A stretch of 64,000 nucleotides of DNA. It comes from Combretum micranthum (taxonomy: Eukaryota > Streptophyta > Magnoliopsida > Myrtales > Combretaceae). The stretch covers positions 1 to 64,000 of the forward strand of contig JAMXBD010002744.1 of NCBI GenBank assembly GCA_024138025.1, in the 5' to 3' direction. A program made the translations under genes and the position numbers. Below are positions 25,801 to 37,049 of the stretch, one piece after another. Position 1 is the first letter of the stretch. Every line of letters starts with the position of its first letter. A model generated the notes under the pieces. It was not told the origin of the DNA. It saw only the letters and a program-made list of their open reading frames with translations, and did no database searches.

Positions 25801-25934
25801 ATACTGAAGGAAGTTGTGGAGAAATCAAGCGACTTGGAGAAAATTTGTATTGAAGGGTTTCATTAGATTGTAAACCAAGAAAAGAAGGTGTGTCTTATTC
25901 AAATTTCATAGATTTATGGTTAAGGTTTTAGATC
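22860..25934 (+). repeat. LTR-like repeat A (plus orientation), cut at its right by element G1
   Basis: A long non-coding segment that aligns with 37050-39240. Shared landmarks in order include the AAAAATATCA words, a TATAAATA box, the ACTAGTC..TAGTCTTAG..TT phrase, repeated GGGACTTGTCTAT phrases, and TGTTGATAATTCTTT. The conserved core promoter and lack of coding potential suggest an old LTR or LTR-derived repeat. No TG/CA ends or primer site were identified, so the class is inferred and the limits are approximate. Confidence 0.45.
23401..23408 (+). promoter_or_regulatory. TATA box in repeat A
   Basis: CTCTATAAATATC preceded by CAAAA and followed about 25-35 bp later by a C/T-A-rich start-like region (TTTACACATACTTCTC). 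The same arrangement occurs in repeat B at 37717-37724, so it is conserved between diverged copies. Confidence 0.5.
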
Positions 25935-27139
25935 TGTAAAGACCCGCTATCACCCCTATATTTGAAATAGGAGATAACGGATCCCCAACCACATATAACC
26001 CCTAAGATTATATGTAAGGTTGCCTAAAGGGATTGTTTGAGTAATTGTTTATCTAATTCTATAAGATATTATACAACAAAAGACATAGATATTAGCAGCG
26101 GAAATAACTCTACTTCTAAATAACTACATACATACATATATATATGTTACATCCAAAGGCTTTTTATAAGCCTTAACCAAAATTCTCAAAAACACAACTC
26201 TACTAACACAATAATTACACCATCAACAAAAAAAAAAATTCATCTAATCTATTACATTCATAGGGTCCATTGAGTCCATGGTCATCTCTAATCCTCCAAC
26301 CCATCAAGAAAATCTTCAAAGTCGGTTCCGTACCTCATACTCGTATAGAACTCATCGGAATCATCACCTGAAATAGATAAATATGAGCCAAAGGCCCAGT
26401 ACACAAGTAACGAATACAAATGCGAAATGAATCACACATCCTTAGGCTAAATGCAATATGCAACAATCACTTATTCATTATTAAGTCTTTAATTAACAAG
26501 ACATTACGGGAGTATTCAAACTCCGGACAACAAGGTTCTATTATTACGTCCGCCTCCCTGAGTGGTCCCTACTGTTCACACAGACTAGGCAGCCCCACCT
26601 TCCGGCGTAGCCCGTAATACCAGGGGTTCCTGAGTAACGCTTCACGACGCTCAGTGGGTTGATATGAGCAGTTCGGATACTCATATCTCCTAAACCATTC
26701 TAACCGTTAACGAGAAAGTACCCTGCCCCCAATCTGAGCAGGGTGCCGCTCTCCGAACCAGATTCAACGGCAAACAACGACAATCAACACATAAATAACA
26801 ATAGTATTCTCTTATTTTTAGGTAGTTTAATCTTGATGCCTACCCTAGCAAAGAGTCAAGCAAGTCACTGTGTACCTGATATAGCTCGGGAATTAACGGA
26901 GTCGACTCGGCGAGGATCTATCACTGTTTAAATCAATAATAATTTCACACTTAGCTTAAGTACTAGTTAACTAATATAGAAGATAAACATATCAAAGAAA
27001 TCCAAATAAATTAATAAAGGTCACAAGAAAACATTTAAACATCCTAATATACCCTAGATCGCTTAACCAATACTTAATTGCTCAAATAACAAACTTCGGA
27101 AAATTTTAGAAAAAGTTTTAAAAATTCAAAAGTGCAGGG

Positions 27140-27530
27140 GGTAGGCCGGCAATCAAAGCCGGCTTTGAGCCAGTGCTCGATGCTCTGAAAATCAACACTG
27201 CCAGCGCTGACAGTGTTTAAGGGTACGCCGTCGGCTTTTGCACCCTACGTCGGTGGCCTTGAGCCGGCGTAGAATCAAAAACCAAAATTTTCAAAAACGT
27301 CCAGAGAGGTCTAAGCCGTCCGCTTACTCAGATACGCGGGCAGCTTTGACATGTACGCCGGCGGCCTTGATTCGCAGCGGCCAGCGTACAATATGACAGA
27401 ATGAACGCCGGCTGACTTTTCCAGCGAAAGCCGGCGACTTTCATCCAGCCTTAAGAATTATGAATCCAACGCCATCTCTAAGCTGGCGGCGTTGAATTCC
27501 CAGGTGCCGGACGTTCAAATTTTAACCTAT
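27140..27530. repeat. GC-rich palindromic module in the G1 left LTR
   Basis: A cluster of GCCGGC, CGCCGGCGG and AAGCCGGC words in an otherwise AT-rich LTR. It contains a perfect 16-bp palindrome, TCAAAGCCGGCTTTGA, at 27153-27168. The same module is at about 34745-35120 in the right LTR. It lies in U3, about 1 kb from the 5' end of the LTR in element orientation. Confidence 0.75.
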
Positions 27531-28420
27531 ACGAAAATTGTTTTTGAAATCCCCTGTTTTTCCACACTTTGATCATTTCTTAAAATTTTTCCAAACTTAG
27601 TCCAAACTTCCTAAGGCTTGTTTTATGAACCATATGCTATCCTAACAACATGAACTCTACATCAAATCATCAAAACACTAATCACACTTCAAATCTTAAC
27701 TCACTACTCAATCTTTCAATTTTCCTATAACACTCATCTCCACACATCCACACTCCTATAAAATGCAAATTACCACTCCATTAATCACATAATCCCATTC
27801 AAACTATCATTCATGCACCAATTCAACCTCATACCAATCATCATCTCACAATCCTATCTACTCTAACATTTACAAACAACACATTATAAGACATGAAATA
27901 AAAGATAAAGGTTGCATTAAACTCACATGAGTGAATCTTGGCTTGGAATGTTATTCAAATCCTTAAGCTTGTGATAAACCTTGGCCTAGGGTTCAAGATT
28001 TTGGATTAAGAAAAGGAAGAAAGGAAGAAGAAAGAAAAGAAGTAAAAATTCGTATGGAAATTGGAGGCTGCCAAAAGGGAGGGTTACCTTATCCAAATTA
28101 AAGTCAAATGTCATCCAAATCTCACCATTAGGAGTATATTTGTCCTAGGTTTAATTTAGGCAAATTTCAAATGCATTTGAGTTAAATTTGAGCTCAAAAA
28201 GTGGGTCTAACTTTAGCCAAAATTCTGTCATGTTTTAAACAAATTCAAAAGCAATTTAATTAAATTCTAAACATAACATATGCATATTAATTTGCAAAAG
28301 GACACACACATTCATTAAGCTATTCACACATTTATAGATATCAAATAATAATATAAATTTTATAAGACTATACAATATAAACTAACACATTCACTAATCA
28401 CATTAGCTAAACACTCGTGT

Positions 28421-28446
28421 ATATATATATATATATATATATATAT
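28421..28446 (+). repeat. AT dinucleotide repeat in the G1 left LTR
   Basis: A run of about 13 TA units. The right LTR has only a short CA/TA tract at the same place, so it expanded after insertion. Confidence 0.9.
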
Positions 28447-28496
28447 CATTCCAATAACATATTAGCATGCAATATAAGGAATTCATGGCTATTTCA

Positions 28497-28511
28497 TTCT
28501 CTCCTCCTTCA
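28497..28511 (-). other. G1 polypurine tract
   Basis: GAAGGAGGAGAGAA on the minus strand directly precedes the LTR start TGAAATAGCC, as required for plus-strand priming. Confidence 0.85.
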
Positions 28512-28547
28512 AAAAGTTTCCTCCTCGAAACTTAGCTTACCTTAACG

Positions 28548-31500
28548 CTATTCAAATAACTTGGGGTACTTTTGCTTCATTTCGTTCTCGGGCTCCCATG
28601 TCGCTTCCCTCGATTTGTCCCATCCACAAAACTTTCACATAAGGGATTACTTTTCTCCTCAACACTTTATCAATCCTATCCAAGACTTTGATCGGTTTCT
28701 CCACCGTGTTCAAATTTGGTTGAATCTCCGGTTGATGCGTAGAAAGAATAGCTTCGGGATTTGATATACACTTTCGAAGTTGTGACACATGGAATACATC
28801 ATGCACTTCCGACAAATTCGGTGGTAGAGCCAATCGATAAGCTAATGGTCCAATTCTTTCTAAGATTTCATACGGACCAATATACCTCGGATTCAATTTA
28901 CCTCTTGCCCCAAATCTAATAATCCCTTTTGTTGGTGAAATTCTAAGAAACACATGATCACCACTTCAAACTCCAATGGTCTTCTCCTCATGTCAGCATA
29001 GCTTTTATACCGATCTTGGGCCGTTTTCATCCTTTGCTTAACCACTTGAATTTTATCCACTGCTTGTTGCACTAATTATGGACCCAAAATAACTCTTTCT
29101 CCAACTTCATCCCAATGTATTGGAGATCTGCATTTCCTACCATAAAGTGCTTCATAGGGTGCCATTTGAATTGTTACTTGAAAACTATTATTGTAGGCAA
29201 ATTCAACAAGTGGCAAGTAAGTATCCCACTTATTGCCAAAATCTAGAGCACATGCTCTAAGCATATCTTCCAAGATTTGAATTGTCCTTTCCGATTGCCC
29301 GTCTGTCTGTGGATGAAATGCAGTACTAAACTGTAGTTGAGTACCTAAAGCGGCATGTAGACTTTTCCAAAATCGACTGACAAAACGAGAATCTCGATCA
29401 GAAGTGATTGTCTTCGGAATCCCGTGTAATCTCACTATTTCTTTGATATAGATATGTGCCATTCTTTCTAAGGAATCTCCAACCCTCAATGGTATGAAAT
29501 GAGCCGTTTTCGTTAATCTATCTACGATCACCCAAATAACTTCATATTTGGTAATAGTCTTGGGTAAAGCCGATATGAAATCCATGGTGATATCGTCCCA
29601 TTTCCACTCAGGTATGGATAAAGGTCGGAGTTCTCCTCCAGGTCGTTGATGCTCGATTTTTATTTGTTGACAAGTCAAACACTTGGATACATAGTGAGCA
29701 ATATCCCTTTTTAAACCTTCCCACCATATATTTTTCTTCAAATCTCTATACATTTTAGTGGTTCCCGATGGATCGAATATGTAGATGAATGAGCTTTCTT
29801 CAGGATTTCTTCTCTCAACTCATATGGCACAAAAAGTCGATTCCCATATCTAATATCTTCATCCTCATCGATTCTCAACTCTTTTCTCTTTCCTTCTCCA
29901 ATGGCTAACTTTATTCTTTTAACTTCATCATCTTGCTTTTGGACTTGTTTAATCCTTTCCAAAATTGTCGGTTGCAAGGATAATTGAGCCAATATCACAT
30001 CAACTTGCTCTAATGTAACCTCAAGTTCTAATTTCATGAAATCCATCTGAATTCCTCTTTGGCTAGAGATCATAATCACATCATCCATTTGCTTCTTTCT
30101 ACTGAGTGCATCCGCTACTACATTAGCTTTCCCAGGATGATAAAGTATTTCCACATCATAATCTTTAATCAACTCAAGCCATCTTCTTTGCCTCATATTA
30201 AGTTCTTTCTGGGTGAATATGTATTTCAAACTCTTGCGATCTGTGTAAATCTTGCATTTCTCTCCAAACAGATAGTGTCTCCAAAGTTTCAATGCGAGAA
30301 TTACTGCTGCCAATTCAAGATCATGCACCGGGTAATTCTTCTCATGGGGTTTTAGTTGCCTTGATGCATAAGCTATAACTTTTCCATCTTGCATGAGAAC
30401 ACAACCGAGTCCTTGGATAGATGCATCACTGAAAGCTTCAAATTCTTTTCCACTAACAGGCAATGCCAAAATAGGAGCTGATACCAATCTTTCTTTCAAT
30501 TCTTTAAAACTCCTCTCACACTTGTCATCCCACACATACTTAGTATTTTTCCGTGTCAACTTTGTTAATGGAGATGCAAGTTTCGAAAATCCTTCAACAA
30601 ACCTTCGGTAGTATCCAGCTAATCCAAGGAAACTTCTAATCTCACTCACATTAGTAGGCCTCGTCCATTTCAAAATGGCTTCAATCTTCATTGGATCGAC
30701 CGAAATACCTTCCTTTGAAATAATATGTCCAAGAAAAGATATTTCTTCTAACCAAAACTGACATTTATTGAATTTCGCATAAAGTTTCTTCTCTCGGAGT
30801 TTTTGTAACACAAGTCTCAAATGCTCTCGATGCTCCTCCTTGTTCCGAGAATATATCAAAATATCATCAATGAATACTATGACAAATGAATCCAAATAAT
30901 CTTTGAAGACTCTATTCATCAAATCCATAAATGCAGCTGGAGCATTGGTTAACCCAAAAGGCATTACCAAAAACTCGAAATGTCCATACCGAGTTCGGAA
31001 AGCCGTCTTCTGGATATCTTGCGATTTGATCTTGAGTTGATAATCTCCTGATCTCAAGTCAATTTTAGAAAACACCGTGGCTCCCTTTAACTGATCGAAC
31101 AAATCATCGATCCTAGGTAAAGGGTATTTGTTCTTGATAGTAACTCGGTTTAATTCCCGGTAATCAATACACATACGTAAACTTTCATCTTTCTTCTTGA
31201 CAAACAGTACAGGAGCACCCCAGGGCGATATACTCGGTCTGATAAAGCCCAAATCTTGCAACTCTTGCAAGTGTAACTTTAATTCTTTCAATTCAGCTGG
31301 AGCCATTCTATATGGAGCTTTAGAGATAGGTATCGTTCCAGGCAAAACCTCAATTCCAAACTCTATCTCCCGATCCGGTGGTAATCCAGGTAACTTCTCA
31401 GGAAATACATCCACAAACCCATTCACAATTGGTGTCATCTTGATATCCACTTCTTCAATATTTATTGCTGCTACAACCGGTTTTTCCCACAGCTCCATAA

Positions 31501-33262
31501 ACTTCATACTCCTAGGTCTCAACCTCTCCAATTTATGTGTGAAACTCCCTTCAATCAAGCCAAAACTTAACTCCTCCTTACTACAATCAATCGTGACTTT
31601 GTATTGATTTAGCCAATTCATTCCCAAAATTACATCAAAATCAGATAAAGGCAACACTATCATATCAATAGGCATGCTCACATTTGAAATCACAACACTT
31701 ATACTTTTGCACACACAAGGATATCTATTTTCAATCACTAACGGAGTAGTCACACACATAACACGATCAATCAACAATTCAGAGGCAAGCTCACAATCAT
31801 TCATAAAATTTTCAGAAATACAAGCATGAGTCGCTCCAGTATCAATTAGCACATATGCATCCCTATTAGCAACACTCAGTATACCTGCCAAAGTGTCTAC
31901 TGAGGGTGTGTCCTCAATCTGTTGTAAGGCAAAAACCCTCAGATTCATCTTTCCTTTCTCTACATCAACTCCACTCTTCGCATTAGGTCGGTCCTTGCAA
32001 TTAGAAATGTGATGCCCTCTTTGCTTGCAATATGCACAAAAGACCGATGGTATTTTCGGGTTCTTACATTCTCTAGACTTATGCCCCACTTGACCACATG
32101 GGAAATATGCATTGGGAGTCCACTTGCAATCGGACAACTCATGAGGACCATAGCATCTAAAACATTTCTTTTCAAATGCAAGTGTGGGAGCTTGATATAT
32201 CGGCTTTTGATTCCCTTGTCGTCCCATAAAAGGCTTCTTTCCTTTACCAACACCTCGATAATTATCATAGGATGAAGTAGGAGCGGGTCTCTTCCCCAGG
32301 AATGCAACTCTCTTTGCTCTCCTAATTCTGCTATCATTCTGAATTTGCTCCATTAGCAAAGCTTTGGCCACCGTATCTAATAGTGTATGCAACTCAAATT
32401 TCTTCACTTCACTTTGGATTTCTTCATTCAGTCCATTCTGAAATTTCTGAACTTTCATCCTCTCATCTCGGTAATCACCTCCAGCAAAACGCAACAGTCT
32501 ACAAAATTCACCATGATATTCATCTATAGTCTTACTCCCTTGTCTCAAGTTCAACCAATCAGCTATCATTCTCTCTCTCACTGAATTCGGAAAATACTTG
32601 ATGAAAAATATATCCTTGAATGCATTCCATGATATGGGTAGTTGTAAATTTCCACTTGTTAATCTCCACCAATTATAAGCTTCTTTCTTCATCATGTAGA
32701 CCGCCAAATCCACTTTATTATCTTCCGGGGTTCTACTGGCTACAAATGTTTTCTCAAGTTCCTCTATCCACCCTTCAGCTACTGTAGGATCATTACTAAT
32801 ACCATCAAACTCCGGAACCATCTTGCTGAAATCATGTAATTTGATTTGGTTGGATTGATCAATCACCGAAGTAGCCTCACTTGATCTCATCCCTTGTTGG
32901 TTACCTTGCTGCATGAGATGCTGAGTTTGTTGATATATCATCATCTGATATTGTTGCATCATGGCCATCATATCCCTCATCATACTGTACATCAAGTTCG
33001 GATCACCAGTAGGTATTTGTGACATAGGAGGAATGGGTGGCATAGGCGGAGGTGGAGGAATCTGAGTCGATGGAGGAATTTGTGAAGCTGAAGCCGATGC
33101 AGGCGATGGAGTAGTCTCACTATTCGGTGTAGAAGATGAAGTAGGAGCAAATGTAGACGGTGACTGTGGTGGTGGTGGCATACTTTCTCTATCAGAATGT
33201 TGCCTGGTAGACCTCCTCAACCTGTCCATCTTTACAATTGCATACATATATTCAACACACAT
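28548..33262 (-). pseudogene. G1 Gag-Pol polyprotein with C-terminal chromodomain; three frameshifts and one stop
   Basis: A continuous frame runs from 33262 to 29738 (1174 codons; the likely start is the [11 protein letters not shown]et at 33229). Pro/Gln/Met-rich N-terminus; gag capsid-like region about residues 155-300; zinc knuckles 367-415; protease with [12 protein letters not shown] near 470; reverse transcriptase about 680-860 with [12 protein letters not shown] and catalytic FIDDIL near 797; RNase H from about 940 ([27 protein letters not shown]). A one-base deletion near 29766 shifts the frame into the integrase ([36 protein letters not shown]). An in-frame TAA lies at 29076-29078. 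One-base indels near 28961 (deletion) and 28620 (insertion) disrupt the chromodomain part (VHDVFHVSQLRK, KVIPYVKVLW), which ends at a TAG at 28548. The middle zinc knuckle lacks its first Cys (YFPC in place of CxxC). Confidence 0.93.
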
Positions 33263-33531
33263 TCACACATGTATCTAAATTCCTAATCACATGCAAAACT
33301 TATCAAATTAACATGTACATTCATACATAAATAGACAAACAATTCAACCAATCATCAACAAACAATAAGCAATTTAGTAAACAAGAAAGCAAATAACAAT
33401 TATATAAAGCAAGCAAGAAGGAAATTACACACAGCTATTTGGATAGCTTAATTCTTTTCTACCCTACTTAATTGTGTCTAGGTCAAGTCTTAAATAATCA
33501 TGACAATTAAATAAACAATTAATCAAACAGG

Positions 33532-33543
33532 GCTCTGATACCA
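33532..33543 (-). other. G1 primer-binding site (tRNA-Met)
   Basis: TGGTATCAGAGC on the minus strand, two bases (GT) from the LTR end. It is complementary to the 3' end of initiator tRNA-Met. Confidence 0.85.
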
Positions 33544-33770
33544 ACTGTAAAGACCCGCTATCACCCCTATATTTGAAATAGGAGATAACGGATCCCCAAC
33601 CACATATAACCCCTAAGATTATATGTAAGGTTGCCTAAAGGGATTGTTTGAGTAATTGTTTATCTAATTCTATAAGATATTATACAACAAAAGACATAGA
33701 TATTAGCAGCGGAAATAACTCTACTTCTAAATAACTACATACATACATATATATGTTACATCCAAAGGCT

Positions 33771-33778
33771 TTTTATAA
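33771..33778 (-). promoter_or_regulatory. Candidate TATA box of the G1 5' LTR
   Basis: CTTATAAAA on the minus strand, about 230 bp before the inner LTR end, which would give a long U3 and a short R-U5 of about 200 bp. The left LTR has the same site near 26163-26170. Inferred from motif and position only. Confidence 0.4.
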
Positions 33779-34744
33779 GCCTTAACCAAAATTCTCAAAA
33801 ACACAACTCTAATAACACAATAATTACACCATCAACCAAAAAAAATTTCATCTAATCTATTACATTCATAGGGTCCATTGAGTCCATGGTCATCTCTAAT
33901 CCTCCAACCCATCAAGAAAATCTTCAAAGTTGGTTCCGTACCCCATACTCGTATAGAACTTACCGGAATCATCACCTGAAATAGATAAATATGAGCCAAA
34001 GGCCCAGTACACAAGTAACTAATACAAATGCGAAGTGAATCACACATCCTTAGGCTAAATGCAATATGCAACAATCACTTATTCATTATTAAGTCTTTAA
34101 TTAATAAGACATCACGGGAGTATTCAAACTCCGGACAATAATGTTCTAGTATTACGTCCGCCTCCCTGAGTGGTCCCTACTGTTGACACAGACTAGGCAG
34201 CCCCACCTTCCGGCGTAGCCCGTAATACCAAGGGTTCCTGAGTAACGCTTCACGACGCTCAGGGGGTTGATATGAGCAGTTCGGATACTCATATCTCCTA
34301 AACCATTCTAACCGTTAACGAGAAAGTACCCTGCCCCCAATCTGAGCAGGGTGCTGCTCTCCGAACCAGATTCAACAGCAAACAACGACAATCAACACAT
34401 AAATAACAATAGTATTCTCTTATTTTTAGGTAGTTTAATCTTGATGCCTACCCTAGCAAAGAGTCAAGCAAGTCACTGTGTACCTGATATAGCTGGGAAT
34501 TAACGGAGTCGACTCGGCGAGGATCTATCACTGTTTAAATCAATAATAATTTCACACTTAGCTTAAGTACTAGTTAACTAATATAGAAGATAAACATATC
34601 AAAGAATCCAAATAAATTAATAAAGGTCACAAGAAAACATTTAAACATCCTAATATACCCTAGATCGCTTAACCAATACTTAATTGCTCAAATAACAAAC
34701 TTCGAAAAATTTTAGAAAAAGTTTTAAAAATTCAAAAGCGCAGG

Positions 34745-35120
34745 GGATAGGCCGGCAATCAAAGCCGGCGGCTTTGAGCCGGTGCTCGATGCTCTGAAAA
34801 TCAACACTGCCAGCGCTGGCAGTGTTTAAGGGTACGCCGTCGGCTTTGCACCCTACGCCGGCGGCCTTGAGCCGGCGTAAAATCCAAAACCAAAACTTTC
34901 AAAAACGTCCAGAGAGGTCTAAGCCGTCCGCTTACTCAGAACGCGGGCAGCTTTGACATGTACGCCGGCGGCCTTGATTCGCAGCGGCCAGCGTACAATA
35001 TGACAGAATGAACGCCGGCTGACTTTTCCAGCGAAAGCCGGCGCTTTCATCCAGCTTAAGAATTCTGAATCCAACGCCGCCTCTAAGCCGGCGGCGTTGA
35101 ATTCCCAGGTGCCGGCGTAC
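34745..35120. repeat. GC-rich palindromic module in the G1 right LTR
   Basis: Same module as at 27140-27530. Here the palindrome has a 3-bp centre (arms CAAAGCC and GGCTTTG around GGC) and several GCCGGCGG words that read as GTCGGTGG or similar in the left copy. Confidence 0.75.
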
Positions 35121-36082
35121 GTTCAAATTTTAACCTATACGAAAATTGTTTTTGAAATCCCCTGTTTTTCCACACTTTGATCATTTCTTAAAATTTTTCC
35201 AAACTTAGTCCAAACTTCTAAGGCTTGTTTTATGAACCATATGCTATCCTAACAACATGAACTCTACATCAAATCATCAAAACACTAATCACACTTCAAA
35301 TCTTAACTCACTACTCAATCTTTCAATTTTCCTATAACACTCATCTCACACATCCACACTCCTATAAAATGCAAATTACCACTCCATTAATCACATAATC
35401 CCATTCAAACTATCATTCATGCACCAATTCAATCTCATACCAATCATCATCTCACAATCCTATCTACTCTAACATTTACAAACAACACATTATAAGACAT
35501 GAAATAAAAGATAAAGGTTGCATTAAACTCACATGAGTGAATCTTGGCTTGGAATGTTATTCAAATCCTTAAGCTTGTGATAAACCTTGGCCTAGGGTTC
35601 AAGATTTTGGATTAAGAAAAGGAAGAAAGAAGAAGAAAGAAAGAAGTAAAATTCGTATGGAAATTGGAGGCTGCCAAAAGGGAGGGTTAACTTGTCCAAA
35701 TTAAAGTCAAATGTCATCCAAATCTCACCATTAGGGGTATATTTGTCCTAGGTTTAATTTAGGCAAATTTCAAATGCATTTGAGTTAAATTTGAGCTCAA
35801 AAAGTGGGTCTAACTTTAGCAAAAATTCTGTCATGTTTTAAACAAATTCAAAAGCAATTTAATTAAATTCTAAACATAACATATGCATATTAATTTGCAA
35901 AAGGACACACACATTCATTAAGCTATTCACACATTTATAGATATCAAACAATAATATTAATTTCATAATACTATACACATATAAATTAACACATTCACTA
36001 ATTACATTAGCTAAACACACACACATATATATCATTCCAATAACATATTAGCATGCAATATAAGGAATTCATGGCTATTTCA

Positions 36083-36170
36083 CCCAGTTTGCAGACTCTA
36101 GGGATCGAACCCATGACCTGAGGCTTTTGCCTGCCCCAAAGGCAGCACCTTTTACCAGTTGCCCCGCCCC
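36083..36170 (-). mobile_element. Truncated tRNA-derived SINE head abutting the G1 LTR
   Basis: On the minus strand GGCAACTGGTAAAAGGTGCTG resembles an internal Pol III A box and GGGTTCGATCCC (36101-36112) a B box, as in tRNA-derived SINEs. The unit stops at AACTGGG exactly where the G1 LTR begins. The two neighbouring copies continue well past this point, so this one has lost its 3' part. Confidence 0.7.
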
Positions 36171-36412
36171 CACAGGCAACAGCGATGCGATGCCAGGACA
36201 GGCAAACCCACCACTGGCCCCCTATTGGTAATGCCGACGCCACCATTACATCATGGTGACCCCAACCAACGCATGCCCCACAGGGTACCACGGGCACTAT
36301 AGGTATTATTACCCTCAGGTAGAGTTGAATCCAGTTTGCAGACTCTAGGATTCGAACCCATGACCTAAGGCTTTTGCCTACCCCAAAGGCAGCACCTCTT
36401 ACTAATTGATCT
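36171..36412 (-). mobile_element. tRNA-derived SINE, near full length, minus orientation
   Basis: The A-box region is at 36395-36414 (GATCAATTAGTAAGAGGTGC on the minus strand) and the B box at 36348-36359 (GGATTCGAACCC on the plus strand). A body of about 180 bp follows, with CATGCGTTGGTTGGGGTCAC and GGGGGCCAGTGG. It runs directly into the A box of the truncated copy, forming a tail-to-head dimer. The apparent reading frame over this region is not a gene. Confidence 0.75.
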
Positions 36413-36668
36413 GCAGCTCAATTGGTAAGAGGTGCTGCCTTTGAGGCAGGCAAAAGCCTCAGGTCTTGGGTTCGATCCCTAGAGGCTGCAGACTGGGGTC
36501 AATCCATCCTGAGGGTAACAATACCTATAGTGTCCGTGATACCTTTTGGGGCATGCGTTGGTTGGGGTCACTATGATGCAATGGTGGTGTCGGCCATTAC
36601 CACTAGGGGGCCAGTGGTTGGTTTGCTTGCCCTGGCATCGCGTTGCCGTCGCCTGCGGAAGTAACAAC
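36411..36668 (+). mobile_element. tRNA-derived SINE, full length, plus orientation
   Basis: A box AGCTCAATTGGTAAGA at 36415-36430 and B box GGGTTCGATCCCT at 36468-36480, with tRNA-like spacing. The body ends near GCGGAAGTAACAAC. It is head-to-head with the minus copy (the heads meet at about 36411) and the two could form a hairpin of roughly 240 bp. No clear flanking duplication. Confidence 0.78.
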
Positions 36669-37049
36669 AAAAAGAGAAGAAAAAATTAACTTTAGTAAGA
36701 AATCTAAAGGAGTCTTTGAATTCCTTTTGATTTTGTATGTTTTATTTGTTGTGTAATCTACACATTGGTGTAAGTTGGAAAACCCCAATATGGGAAAAAT
36801 CAGAGGATCTAGTTCACTATAATATCTCTACTATCCTCAATATAATAGGTATAGCATATATTCATCTTAGACAACTGGGGATCAACAAACACTAGGTCTT
36901 CATGAACAATGTTGAAAACAATGCAATAATACCCACAAAAGGGTACCTCAACTTAAACAACCTCTCGTGCATGTACTCTAGTTGGACAATAGATACTGGT
37001 GCTACACTTCTTGTGGCACCAGATTGAAGGTTCTTCTTGTAGACCCCTC
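36669..37049. other. Unassigned DNA between SINEs and repeat B
   Basis: No gene or repeat ends recognised; AT-rich with short chance frames. Confidence 0.4.

Larger units (their letters stand above)
25935..28496 (-). repeat. G1 3' LTR (left copy)
   Basis: 2562 bp. It aligns over its full length with 33546-36082. Compared with the right copy it carries an expanded AT microsatellite near 28.42 kb and several C-to-T type changes at CpG sites in the GC-rich module (27.13-27.53 kb), as expected from decay of methylated cytosine. Confidence 0.93.
25935..36082 (-). mobile_element. G1: Ty3/gypsy chromovirus (Tekay-like), minus orientation
   Basis: A 10.1-kb element with two near-identical LTRs of about 2.55 kb (TGTAAAGACCCG to GGCTATTTCA on the plus strand), a tRNA-Met primer site inside the right LTR, a polypurine tract inside the left LTR, and one long gag-pol frame between. 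Domain order protease, reverse transcriptase, RNase H, integrase identifies Ty3/gypsy, and the C-terminal chromodomain places it among chromoviruses. The first 200 bp of the two LTRs differ essentially only in a microsatellite, so insertion is young. The flanks do not match (AGATC on the left, CCCAG on the right). Confidence 0.93.
33546..36082 (-). repeat. G1 5' LTR (right copy)
   Basis: 2537 bp, TG...CA ends. It would supply the promoter for the minus-strand transcript and retains more intact CpG sites in its GC-rich module than the left copy. Its outer end directly touches a truncated SINE. Confidence 0.93.

Noticed and set aside
31197..31607. 136-residue plus-strand frame inside G1 pol
   Set aside because: Antisense shadow of the protease/reverse-transcriptase frame, which has clear motifs.
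36395..36480. Functional tRNA gene
   Set aside because: A- and B-box motifs are present, but no cloverleaf with a proper acceptor stem is evident and the tRNA-like part is fused to a repeated non-tRNA body, as in a SINE.
36007..36664. Frames of 80-96 residues at 36.0-36.7 kb on both strands
   Set aside because: They lie across SINE units with Pol III boxes and extend into the G1 LTR; not protein-coding.
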